From: Fibrella aquatilis
Lineage (GTDB): Bacteria; Bacteroidota; Bacteroidia; Cytophagales; Spirosomataceae
DNA: 64,000 nt
Direction of reading: 5' to 3'
Assembly (NCBI RefSeq): GCF_017353255.1
Contig: NZ_JAFMYU010000010.1
Span: forward strand, 62,001-126,000
The notes under the pieces were generated by a model. The model searched no databases and had not been told where the DNA came from. It was given only the letters and a program-made list of their open reading frames with translations. The position numbers and the translations under genes were made by a program. Of this stretch, positions 33,277 through 41,706 are shown in pieces. Position 1 is the first letter of the stretch. The number at the start of each line of letters is the position of its first letter.

Positions 33277-35796
33277 ATGCGTTTTGCTCAACGTTTTTCC
33301 CATTGGTTTATTTATACGGCTGCCTTGGCCGGGCTGGCCTTGTTTGCATTCCGGCCCGGCAACGATCCGTTGAGTCAGTTGCTGGCCAAATTGCAACGCC
33401 ATGCTCAGCACTCTCCTCATGAAAAAGTTTATCTCCATACCGACCGCAACACCTACCTGGCGGGCGAAACGATCTGGCTGAAAAGCTACCTCGTCTACGG
33501 CGAAACCCACGCCGCCGACTCCAGCAGCGGAGCCGTGCTGGTTGATCTGGTTAGCCCCAACGGACGGCGTATCGTGCTGGATGCCCGGCTGCGTTCGGTT
33601 CAGGGCTATGGCCAAGGCCACCTCGCCCTGCCCGACACCCTCTCGGCGGGGCGCTACACGCTGCGGGCCTACACGGGCTGGATGCGTAACTTTTCGGAAG
33701 ACTGGTATTTCAGCAAACCTATTGACCTGCTGCGGACCGCTCCCAGCAACCGCCCCGCCTCAAGCCCCGCCGCCCTCACGGCCCAACCAGACGTACAATT
33801 TCTGCCCGAAGGCGGGCAATTAGTAACAGGACTCATGGGCCGGCTGGCCCTGAAAGCCGTCAGCGCTTCGGGCGTGGGCATTGACGTGGATGGCTTTGTG
33901 CTTAACAGCAAAAAAGATACTGTAGTCGGCTTTCGAAGTGAGTACCTCGGCATGGGCAGTTTTCCGCTGATGCCCGAAGCAGGTGAAACCTACACCGCCT
34001 TCGCCCGCCCCCTGGGCACTGGCCCCTATGCGGCCTACCCCCTGCCCACCATCGTTGAGTCGGGCTATACGCTTCAGGTCGATAACCTCGGCAACAAAGA
34101 CAACATCCGGGTGTTTGTGAGCCACAACATGCCCGGTCTGACCACTGCCACGCCCGAATCGGGGTCGGCAGCCGCGCCGACGGGCCAACTGACGGTGCTG
34201 GCACAGGTTAACGGGCAACCCGTTGTGGTGGCGAGGGGGCCGGTAAACCGTCGGGCGTTTATGATCCCAATTCCCCGCGCTAAATGCCCCGAAGGCATCG
34301 TGCAGATTACCCTGCTCGACCCCGCCTGCAAACCTGTCTGTGAACGGTTGGTGTACTCTTCCCACAACGACATAATCAATCTGGCGGTGAAACCCACGAC
34401 CGCCACGGCGGGCAACCGCCAGCGCGTAGACCTGGCCATAATGGCTACCGATGCGGAGGGTAAACCTGTGGCGGCCAACCTCTCACTGGCCGTAACCGAC
34501 GCCAACCAGCAACCCAAAAGCCAGCCCTACGCCTCTTCACTAGTGTCGTACCTGCTGCTTACGTCCGACCTGACGGGCCACGTGGAGCAGCCAGGCTATT
34601 ATTTCGATCCCAAAAACGCCGACCGCCTCACCAAACTCGACCTGCTGATGCTGACCCAGGGGTGGCGGCGGTTCACCTGGGAAACCGTACTGGCCGATTC
34701 GCTGCCCCCACTGCCCTACTCATTCGAGCCCGGCCTGACACTGTCGGGCACGGTGTTTCGGGGTACGGGCAGGACCGGCGCGGCGGGCGTTCCGCTGATG
34801 GTAATGCTCAACCGGAGAGACTCGACGAAGGATATGTACAGTGCCACTACTGATGAGAAAGGCCGCTTTTTTATTGACGATGCCAACCTGACCGATACCA
34901 CGACGGTGTATGTGCAGGCCACCAAAACAAACGGTAACCGCAACTTTACCATTACCCTCGATAAGCTGTTTACGCCCCAGATTCGGGTGGTGCGTCCGCC
35001 CTTTGTACCCACCGACATAGCCTATGCCGACCTGGCCGAGTTCCTGAAACGGCAGGGCGACTACGCAGCCATTGAAGCGCAGATTCGGCGAAACCGCGAG
35101 GTGCAGTTACAGACCGTAACGGTGAAAGCCAGCCGTGTGGACCCCTACGCCACGCAGCGGGGCATTTTCAGCCGGGCCGACGTCAGCCTCAAAGTCGATG
35201 ATATCAATTCGGCGGGGGCCCTCACTGTGTTCGATATTCTGCGGAGCCGCGTGGCGGGCGTGGCCGTGACAGGCAGCGGCCTGACCCCCACGGTGCAGAT
35301 TCGCGGGGCCGCCAACTTTTCGGGCGTAATTGAACCCATGTTCATGATCGACGGAATGCCTGCCGACAAATCGGCGGTGGCCAACATCTCGCCCCGCGAC
35401 GTAGCCTACATTGACGTCATCAAGGGGGCGGGCGCGGCGTTGTTGGGGTCGCAGGGGGCCGGTGGGGGCATCAACGTGATTACGAAACGGGGTGGCCCCG
35501 ATGGCGGCTCCGTCAGCGGGCCAGTGCCGGGCGTTCGGGTCGAGAAAGTGATGGGTTACGCCCCCAAACGCGAGTTTTATGCTCCCCGCTACGACGCCCC
35601 CACCCCCGAAGAACGCTACCGCCCCGACTACCGGGCCACGCTGCACTGGGCACCCATGATCCAGACCGACGCCACGGGCAAAGCCACCACCTCCTTCTAC
35701 ACCTCCGACGCCAAGACCACCCTCCGCATCGTGGTCAACGGCACCACCGCCAGCGGCTATCCGGGTTTCGCAGAGACGACAATGAAGGTGGAGTGA
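33277..35796 (+). CDS. MG2-domain plus TonB-plug surface protein, copy B
   Basis: An 839-residue paralogue of the preceding gene, starting 71 bp after it. The same order applies: signal peptide, MG2 region (KVYLHTDRNTYLAGETIWLK), middle domains, plug (VFDILRSRVAGVAVTGSGLT, PMFMIDGMP, INVITKRGGP), and a macroglobulin-like end. The last 80 or so residues are almost identical to copy A even at the nucleotide level, while the rest has diverged clearly. This points to gene conversion. No barrel is present. The function is inferred only from domains. Confidence 0.85.
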   Translation: MRFAQRFSHWFIYTAALAGLALFAFRPGNDPLSQLLAKLQRHAQHSPHEKVYLHTDRNTYLAGETIWLKSYLVYGETHAADSSSGAVLVDLVSPNGRRIVLDARLRSVQGYGQGHLALPDTLSAGRYTLRAYTGWMRNFSEDWYFSKPIDLLRTAPSNRPASSPAALTAQPDVQFLPEGGQLVTGLMGRLALKAVSASGVGIDVDGFVLNSKKDTVVGFRSEYLGMGSFPLMPEAGETYTAFARPLGTGPYAAYPLPTIVESGYTLQVDNLGNKDNIRVFVSHNMPGLTTATPESGSAAAPTGQLTVLAQVNGQPVVVARGPVNRRAFMIPIPRAKCPEGIVQITLLDPACKPVCERLVYSSHNDIINLAVKPTTATAGNRQRVDLAIMATDAEGKPVAANLSLAVTDANQQPKSQPYASSLVSYLLLTSDLTGHVEQPGYYFDPKNADRLTKLDLLMLTQGWRRFTWETVLADSLPPLPYSFEPGLTLSGTVFRGTGRTGAAGVPLMVMLNRRDSTKDMYSATTDEKGRFFIDDANLTDTTTVYVQATKTNGNRNFTITLDKLFTPQIRVVRPPFVPTDIAYADLAEFLKRQGDYAAIEAQIRRNREVQLQTVTVKASRVDPYATQRGIFSRADVSLKVDDINSAGALTVFDILRSRVAGVAVTGSGLTPTVQIRGAANFSGVIEPMFMIDGMPADKSAVANISPRDVAYIDVIKGAGAALLGSQGAGGGINVITKRGGPDGGSVSGPVPGVRVEKVMGYAPKREFYAPRYDAPTPEERYRPDYRATLHWAPMIQTDATGKATTSFYTSDAKTTLRIVVNGTTASGYPGFAETTMKVE

Positions 35797-35802
35797 GAAA
35801 GT

Positions 35803-35835
35803 CTAACGTCCAATGTCTAACGTCTAATGTCTAAC
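35803..35835. repeat. Unpaired array of TCTAACGTC/TCTAATGTC units
   Basis: Three or four near-identical 15-nt units (TCTAACGTCCAATG type) between copy B and the next gene. This is the same family as the hairpin at 7845-7903, but no opposite arm is present here. Confidence 0.6.
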
Positions 35836-35858
35836 CGCACCGGCGGACCGATCCCAAT

Positions 35859-36077
35859 ATGACCTTCGAAGATCTCTTTCCAAACCTGGCTCACTGGGCC
35901 GAATCTGACGGCGAAATCCAGATGGGTAGTACCGGCAATCTCGGCCATCTCGTTTCCTGCATAGACGAAGGCGGCGTCGTCTACGAATCTCCTGCCGACG
36001 TCACCGACCTACAAGAAGCCCTCGAACTAGCCGAAGCAGCCATCGGCGAATGGCTGGATGAAAACGGAGGTGATTAA
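35859..36077 (+). CDS. Small acidic protein, unknown function
   Basis: 72 residues, strongly acidic (MTFEDLFPNLAHWAESDGEI at the start and EALELAEAAIGEWLDENGG at the end). No membrane segment. Base composition fits the chromosome rather than the island that follows. It converges with the PLD/helicase gene: the two stop codons lie back to back inside the palindrome GATTAATTAATC. Family not recognised; the coding call rests on length, composition and clean end. Confidence 0.6.
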   Translation: MTFEDLFPNLAHWAESDGEIQMGSTGNLGHLVSCIDEGGVVYESPADVTDLQEALELAEAAIGEWLDENGGD

Positions 36078-39047
36078 TTAATCTCGTTTCTTTATTCTAC
36101 GCTTTTTACTCTTGTGGTGTTTTTTTCTAGCCTGAATAAATTTCGCCAATAACTCCGTAGCAAAGGTCTTCTTCCATCTAGGAGCTAAATAGAAACCACA
36201 TAAAATACGCAAATCGTCAGATGGCTTCCCTGTACTCGTTAACCATTTACCGACAGCCTGTTTTGTGGAACGCTCTACTGTATTCATGTCAATCGGTGCA
36301 TTATCAGTACCATCTTGACAGGCAATCAGGTCTATAATTGATACAGGATCATTCTCGTGTTCGAACGTTCGCGATCTGAGATTATATAGGATAATTTGCC
36401 TCTCTGTACCTTGTTCAATCAACACTGCGATCCTTGACTCTCTGCTCTTGTAAACCATTGCTGAATACAGACTGTCAGTAAGGCTTTGGGCTAACTCCCG
36501 ATGCTTGTCTAAAAGTGCAGTGTGCCTGGCAAGCGGGTCATGTATGGTGCCATCGTCGGCGACATTGAAACTACCAGCAAAGGCAGCTTCCTGCTCGGGA
36601 TTAGTTAGATCTATTATTTCTTCGTCTGATTCTGGTAGAATAGATAGACCAAATGTCGTTTTAGACCTGCCGTGGTGCTCCCGCATGTTTTTGAACGTAG
36701 CGTCAATTTTTTGGCATGCACTCGATGACGCATTTTTGTGTGTCGGTTCGAATGTATATACATGAACTTTACGAGTCGGATCAGCCGTGAATCGCAAGAC
36801 CCGACCGGCCCGTTGGAAGAGAATGTCGGCACTGTCGGCTGGGTCATAATTAACGACCACATTTGCATCCTGTAAGTTGACACCAATGCCATTGGCATCT
36901 GTACAAATTAGTACGTCGACGGAGAACGTGACCTTTTTTGTGCCGCGCGATACAGGCGAGAAATTGTCCATGATTTCGCCCCGCTTATCGGCATCTTTTA
37001 ATGCATAACCGTCCCTACCCTGACGAACAACCATGCATTCGACGGAGAAAGATGATTCTGCCGCTAAAAAATCAGTGACAAACAGTGCAGTAGCGTGGCG
37101 TTCAACAAAGACAATCACCTTCTCTTTGTGGCCGGAAACATGCTTCTTGAGCAATTCGAGCAGTTTCTGAACTTTGTCATCCTGTTTTTTCTGTTCAAGC
37201 AGTCGCAGAATGGGCTGTAGTTTTAACCGACGAATTTTGATGTCCTCTTTCATCAAAACGCCGTACGGTTTACCGTCATCTTCGGTGGGGAAAGCTTCTA
37301 GATCGGCCTCCGAGTAACGCTGGTAATCTGGAAATAGAGGGGGAGGTTCAGATTTGGCCTGGTCATCGCGCTTACCCAACGTAAGCAGGTTTTTGGCTAG
37401 ACACTGTACAATGGCTGGCGGTGATCCTAGCCACGACATGATGAAATGGCTGTTTGCCGCATTAATACCAAACGACCGATAGCCCTCCCGTTTCTCATCG
37501 AAACCATCAGCTATATTCGGAACATCCTGAGCGAATAGCCCCACGTCATAAGCCAAGCGAAGGTCTTCAAATTCGACTAATTCATAACTAATTCTCCGCA
37601 AATAAACCAATTCAGGCATGAAGTGCCGTTGTGGTCCAAATTGAATAAAGACACGATTATTAATCACATCTCCCCGTTCTCTGGCTAATGTCAATACTTG
37701 TCGAAGTCCTAACGAATTAACGAAAGCCAATTGAGTCAGTTCGTTCAGCGGCATCCCCTTTCGCTTTTTAGGCGTATCTGTCGTTGAATTCGACAAGGCT
37801 TCGGGCAGGAAGCGTAACAAGCTCTCTATATTACCGGGATTTGTACCGTAGGGCGTTGCGGTTAACAGCACGATTATGGCTTTTTTCTCCTCAACAAGCG
37901 GTCGTATTCGGTCAAGGGCTACCCCTCCACGCGCTTTTTCGCGGTCGGCCTCCCTTCGATATTTCTTGTGATTTTTCTGCCAATCGGAGCGATCCTGATT
38001 ACGATATGTGTGGGCTTCATCAATAAGGATAAGCGTCTTATCCGAGGCTTCACTCAGGCATTGATCTAACTGAAAAATTTTGTGATAAGCCCGCTCAGAC
38101 GGGGAGATGAAAAGCAAGCTGTTGCTGAATAGTTCATCGTGAAAACCTCTGTGCTTCAAGTGCTTCTTCCACTCGGCGTGTACGGCGGAAGGCGCAATCA
38201 GAATAAGGTTCTGAATGACTTTAGTGTGCTTAAGCAAAAATACTAATTCAGCCCCGATGATTGTTTTGCCCAGACCCGTTGCCGCCAAAACGATGGAGGC
38301 CCGGTGTTCCCTACAATCTTGTATGGCCCTTGCAATGATCCATTGCTGGTAGTAGACGGGCCGACACAAACCCGGTACATCGTCTCGATTAAAGAAAATG
38401 TCGAAAGCAGTCAGGAATTTGAGGTACGCATGAAACGGCGGTGCTAGCTTAAGCCATTCTTCCAGAACCTGTAAAATTGGTTTCGTGACATCCTGAGCCG
38501 TTTCGGCAGCCTGATCGAACCAGTCGACAAACTCATCAATGACGGCCGGGTCTCTGGTGGCACTGGCCTGTTCGTGCTGCGTAAGCAAGCCATATACCGT
38601 GTAATTGCCAGAGCCATGACACAATACCGTATGGTCGCAGATGTAGAACTTGCAGTGATACGCCACATCCATAGCGCGGGCATCGTAGATGATAAACTCC
38701 TTAGCGTATATGCGTCGAATGACTTCTCGTACCAAGGGCGTGTAGTAGCCTGTCTTTTTGCCTTTATCTAATTCTGCTTTGATTTCATCCCGCACGGCCA
38801 ACCGGGCATTATCGCCTTCTTTTGGGCCAACCAGAATACGAAACTGAACCGATGACTGATCTGAACGGAGATAGCAACGGCCTACAGTATAACCAGCCAG
38901 CCGAAAATAGCCGGTGGCAACACGGATCATCTTCTGCGCTTCTGGATAGTATGCCGCCAAAAACATACCGACTGTACCGGCTCCAACACCATATAGTGGC
39001 TTGCCGGTTTCAGGGTCCGGGATGAGCCGGGGCTGGGGTTGGTCCAT
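36078..39047 (-). CDS. PLD-nuclease / SNF2-like superfamily II helicase fusion
   Basis: A 989-residue protein with an N-terminal phospholipase-D-type nuclease domain: one perfect HKD motif, H131, K133, D138, then G145, S146 and N148. A superfamily II helicase follows: Walker A ATGLGKT at about 256-262, DEAH at 343-346 in LILIDEAHTYRN, LLTATPYGT, and the C-terminal motifs GIGVNLQDANVVVNYDPAD and LFQRAGRVLRF. One HKD copy implies a dimeric nuclease. It lies 14 bp after mod on the same strand, so it is the last gene of a res-PIN-mod operon. I infer a DNA-targeting defence role. It does not match the DISARM proteins in layout. Confidence 0.85.
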   Translation of the reverse strand: MDQPQPRLIPDPETGKPLYGVGAGTVGMFLAAYYPEAQKMIRVATGYFRLAGYTVGRCYLRSDQSSVQFRILVGPKEGDNARLAVRDEIKAELDKGKKTGYYTPLVREVIRRIYAKEFIIYDARAMDVAYHCKFYICDHTVLCHGSGNYTVYGLLTQHEQASATRDPAVIDEFVDWFDQAAETAQDVTKPILQVLEEWLKLAPPFHAYLKFLTAFDIFFNRDDVPGLCRPVYYQQWIIARAIQDCREHRASIVLAATGLGKTIIGAELVFLLKHTKVIQNLILIAPSAVHAEWKKHLKHRGFHDELFSNSLLFISPSERAYHKIFQLDQCLSEASDKTLILIDEAHTYRNQDRSDWQKNHKKYRREADREKARGGVALDRIRPLVEEKKAIIVLLTATPYGTNPGNIESLLRFLPEALSNSTTDTPKKRKGMPLNELTQLAFVNSLGLRQVLTLARERGDVINNRVFIQFGPQRHFMPELVYLRRISYELVEFEDLRLAYDVGLFAQDVPNIADGFDEKREGYRSFGINAANSHFIMSWLGSPPAIVQCLAKNLLTLGKRDDQAKSEPPPLFPDYQRYSEADLEAFPTEDDGKPYGVLMKEDIKIRRLKLQPILRLLEQKKQDDKVQKLLELLKKHVSGHKEKVIVFVERHATALFVTDFLAAESSFSVECMVVRQGRDGYALKDADKRGEIMDNFSPVSRGTKKVTFSVDVLICTDANGIGVNLQDANVVVNYDPADSADILFQRAGRVLRFTADPTRKVHVYTFEPTHKNASSSACQKIDATFKNMREHHGRSKTTFGLSILPESDEEIIDLTNPEQEAAFAGSFNVADDGTIHDPLARHTALLDKHRELAQSLTDSLYSAMVYKSRESRIAVLIEQGTERQIILYNLRSRTFEHENDPVSIIDLIACQDGTDNAPIDMNTVERSTKQAVGKWLTSTGKPSDDLRILCGFYLAPRWKKTFATELLAKFIQARKKHHKSKKRRIKKRD

Positions 39048-39061
39048 GTGCGGGTGAATGA

Positions 39062-41332
39062 TTAACGGATGTCTACGTCAATCAGCCGACTCGTGTCTAC
39101 GCCCAGAATGTCGACCACTTTCACCATGATTTTGTAGCGGCCTGGTTTGGCGTATTCGTGCTCCACCGATTTGAATTCCAGCGTCGGGTTGCGCTTCGTG
39201 CGGAAACTTTGCCACTCGTTCTCAAACAGGTAGTTTCCCGTCCACCGCTCTTCTACGTCGCCGTCGGCGTTGGTGAACTTGATGATCTCTTGCTTGTCTT
39301 CGTAGTTGAAATCAATAGCCCAGTAGTCTACCCAGTCGTACCAGTTTTTCGTGAGTTCGGTTTGGGTGATGATGCCGTTTTTGTCTTTCTCGACCTTGAT
39401 AATCTGCCCGCCGTCGATGACGACCTTCGCCCCAGCTTTCATCGACTGCTGGACATCTTCGATGTCATCCTGGGTATAGTTGGTCACGAAATCAGTTAAC
39501 TCTACGGTTACTTTGCGGCCACTGGCGCGGACATGGGCATCCAGAAAAGCCACGTCGAAAAACCGCACCTGCCCTTTGTCGATGGCCCGCCGGTCGAACA
39601 CCTCTTTGGGGATATAACGTACCCGAATCTCCACGCCCTGTTCGCGGAATTCCTGCACGGCAAACGGCACCAGCCCCATCTCGAACTCGAACCCCAGCAC
39701 ATCTACCTGCGTGTACAGGTTCTGGCGGCACTCCTCGAAAATCTCCTGTAACCGGGCCTGTGTGACGGGCACGTCCAGCGGCCCGACGTGGACGAACCGC
39801 CCGACTTTGATGCCGTGCAGCGTGCGGTGATTTTCGACCGGCTGGGCGCGGTAGGCTTCCAGCACCAGCGTTTTATAGGCTTCCTCGCGCCGGGTAGCTG
39901 AGTCGTTGGCGGCCAGGTCGTTGATGAAAAACTGCCGCTCGTATTTGCCGAGATTGAGCACCTCGAACGCCCGAAAATCCTGCCCGGCGGCCTGTCTCTC
40001 GCGTTGCACGCCAATGAGCCGCTTGCGGGTGGTGTGTACGGCAAACCGGCCCAGATCGCACGTAATCCATTTGCGGTTGAGTTTCTCGGCAACGGCGGCT
40101 GTGGTGCCAGAGCCGCCAAAAAAATCAGCCACCAAATCGCCCTCGTTGCTACTGGCTTTGATGATGCGCTCCAGCAGGGCTTCTGGCTTTTGGGTGGCGT
40201 ATCCACTTCCGCCTTTCATCCTACCGGCATCTGTCCAGATGGATTGAAGTAAAACGCCCTTGTTGAGATCTAGATAGCTTTTTGCGCATCTAGCGGCTCC
40301 TTTATTAGGATTTCTAAGATAAAATTCACCTCTTTCTAAAGCAGCGTCCATTTCTTCAACCGAAGAATATTTCCACTCCCGACTACGAGATGGTTTCGCC
40401 CCACGCCAAGTAAATTTATTGCTAGAACCCTTCCAGGTTGCATCGTCAACTTTGAATCGCCTACCTTCTATTTCTTCATTCCCTGAATAGTTTGTGACTT
40501 TCCCATCAGGTAATTCCAGCAGCGAATATTCATCTTCAGCAGACAAAGTCAAGCCAGTTCGTACTTCGTCGTAGTTATAGGTAACTTTTTCATCCTTTCC
40601 ATACCACATCACCACGTCGTGGATATTACCGAACCTGCTCTTGGCGTCATTGTGGGGATCGGTACGTTGCCAAACTACTTCATTCCTAAATTTTTCTCGA
40701 CCAAAAATATCATCTAAAATTACCCGCAGATAACTGCTCAGCTTAGAATCAATATGTACAAATAAACTTCCTTCTTTAGCTAATAAGCTGTGCATTAGTT
40801 TCAACCGTTCGTAAAGCATGGTCAGGTACGACGAGATGCCCTTACCCCAGGTGTCGCGGTAAGCAATTTCTTCGATGACAGACTGGCGTTTTTCGGCGGT
40901 TTCGCCCCCAATCTCGATATTGAACGAGAAGTCGGCCCCCACGGCGAAAGGAGGGTCGATATAGATGAGTTTTAGCCCACCGGCGTCTTCAATTTCCCGG
41001 CGCATTGGCCCGTTGGCCAGCGAGGAGAGAATCAGTTTGTTGTCGCCCCAAATGAGTTTGTTGGTCCAGCCTTTGAGTTGCCGCCCCCGAAAGTCGGTTT
41101 CAAACAGAGAAAACGCTTGCCCCACTTCAGTTTTCTCCTTCCGGGGTTCGTCAATATGTTCAATGCTGTGAAACGGCAGGGCAACATTGGTGATGTCTTC
41201 GCGCCGACCATTCCAGAATAGAAACACGTCTTCCTCGTCGGCAAACAGTTTATAGATGTATTCTTTTGGCAAGTTTTCGCCGTTTTGGATCAGCGCAATC
41301 AGATGTTGTTTTTCGGTATCAGTAAGGTTCAT
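39062..41332 (-). CDS. mod: Type III restriction-modification methyltransferase (Mod)
   Basis: A 756-residue N6-adenine methyltransferase of the beta class. Motif IV is D126-P-P-F129, and motif I comes later (VADFFGGSGTTAAVAEKLNR, about residues 400-420), the order expected for type III Mod. The region between them, the target recognition domain, is much more AT-rich (about 40250-40790) than either end, which suggests a domain swap. The C-terminal end (KPGRYKIMVKVVDILGVDTS) looks like a PKD-type beta module. The start overlaps the PIN stop by 4 nt. With Res it should methylate and cut an asymmetric site. Confidence 0.92.
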   Translation of the reverse strand: MNLTDTEKQHLIALIQNGENLPKEYIYKLFADEEDVFLFWNGRREDITNVALPFHSIEHIDEPRKEKTEVGQAFSLFETDFRGRQLKGWTNKLIWGDNKLILSSLANGPMRREIEDAGGLKLIYIDPPFAVGADFSFNIEIGGETAEKRQSVIEEIAYRDTWGKGISSYLTMLYERLKLMHSLLAKEGSLFVHIDSKLSSYLRVILDDIFGREKFRNEVVWQRTDPHNDAKSRFGNIHDVVMWYGKDEKVTYNYDEVRTGLTLSAEDEYSLLELPDGKVTNYSGNEEIEGRRFKVDDATWKGSSNKFTWRGAKPSRSREWKYSSVEEMDAALERGEFYLRNPNKGAARCAKSYLDLNKGVLLQSIWTDAGRMKGGSGYATQKPEALLERIIKASSNEGDLVADFFGGSGTTAAVAEKLNRKWITCDLGRFAVHTTRKRLIGVQRERQAAGQDFRAFEVLNLGKYERQFFINDLAANDSATRREEAYKTLVLEAYRAQPVENHRTLHGIKVGRFVHVGPLDVPVTQARLQEIFEECRQNLYTQVDVLGFEFEMGLVPFAVQEFREQGVEIRVRYIPKEVFDRRAIDKGQVRFFDVAFLDAHVRASGRKVTVELTDFVTNYTQDDIEDVQQSMKAGAKVVIDGGQIIKVEKDKNGIITQTELTKNWYDWVDYWAIDFNYEDKQEIIKFTNADGDVEERWTGNYLFENEWQSFRTKRNPTLEFKSVEHEYAKPGRYKIMVKVVDILGVDTSRLIDVDIR

Positions 41333-41706
41333 GCAGCAGCAGGTATTGGATTGGTCATCGTTATTTCAGCGATATGTTTGAAGTCTTTCTCATTGCGGGT
41401 TATCAGTTCCAGGTTGTTAACGGCGGCAGTTGCCGCAATGATGGCATCACCAACTTTCATGTTCTTAGCCCGTCGAAACGTAATTGCTTTATCAATGATT
41501 TCCTGTGAGACCGGGATAATCCGAACAATGCTAAAAACGGCGTTGAAAAACGTTTCCTGTTCCTCGGTGAGTCCGCTAAAACCCAGTACCTCCAAACGTG
41601 TCATTTCCGAAACAGATACGCCCACTTCTTTGTAGAGTTCTTGCAGGTGTTGGTACTCAGGCTGGGCTGAATAGATCAGTATGTTAGTATCGAGTAATTT
41701 CATCAA
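41329..41706 (-). CDS. PIN-domain ribonuclease inside the type III R-M operon
   Basis: A 125-residue PIN (VapC-like) protein. The acidic active site is complete: D6 in LLDTN, E39 in TRLEVLG, D87 in VGDAIIAATA, D108 in TRNEKDF. PIN domains cut RNA, often tRNA or mRNA. There is no VapB-type antitoxin gene. Instead the ORF overlaps res by 4 nt upstream and mod by 4 nt downstream, so all three are translationally coupled. Res or Mod may restrain it, making it a back-up abortive arm; that is inference. Confidence 0.9.
   Translation of the reverse strand: MMKLLDTNILIYSAQPEYQHLQELYKEVGVSVSEMTRLEVLGFSGLTEEQETFFNAVFSIVRIIPVSQEIIDKAITFRRAKNMKVGDAIIAATAAVNNLELITRNEKDFKHIAEITMTNPIPAAA

Noticed and set aside
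36078-41332. DISARM or Mokosh assignment for the PLD/helicase and methyltransferase genes
   Set aside because: No DrmA/DrmB-like gene is present, the methyltransferase is a type III Mod next to Res, and the PLD domain is N-terminal in an SNF2-like helicase rather than the arrangement known for those systems.
41329-41706. Ordinary VapBC toxin-antitoxin module
   Set aside because: No antitoxin ORF exists on either side; both neighbours overlap it and are Res and Mod.
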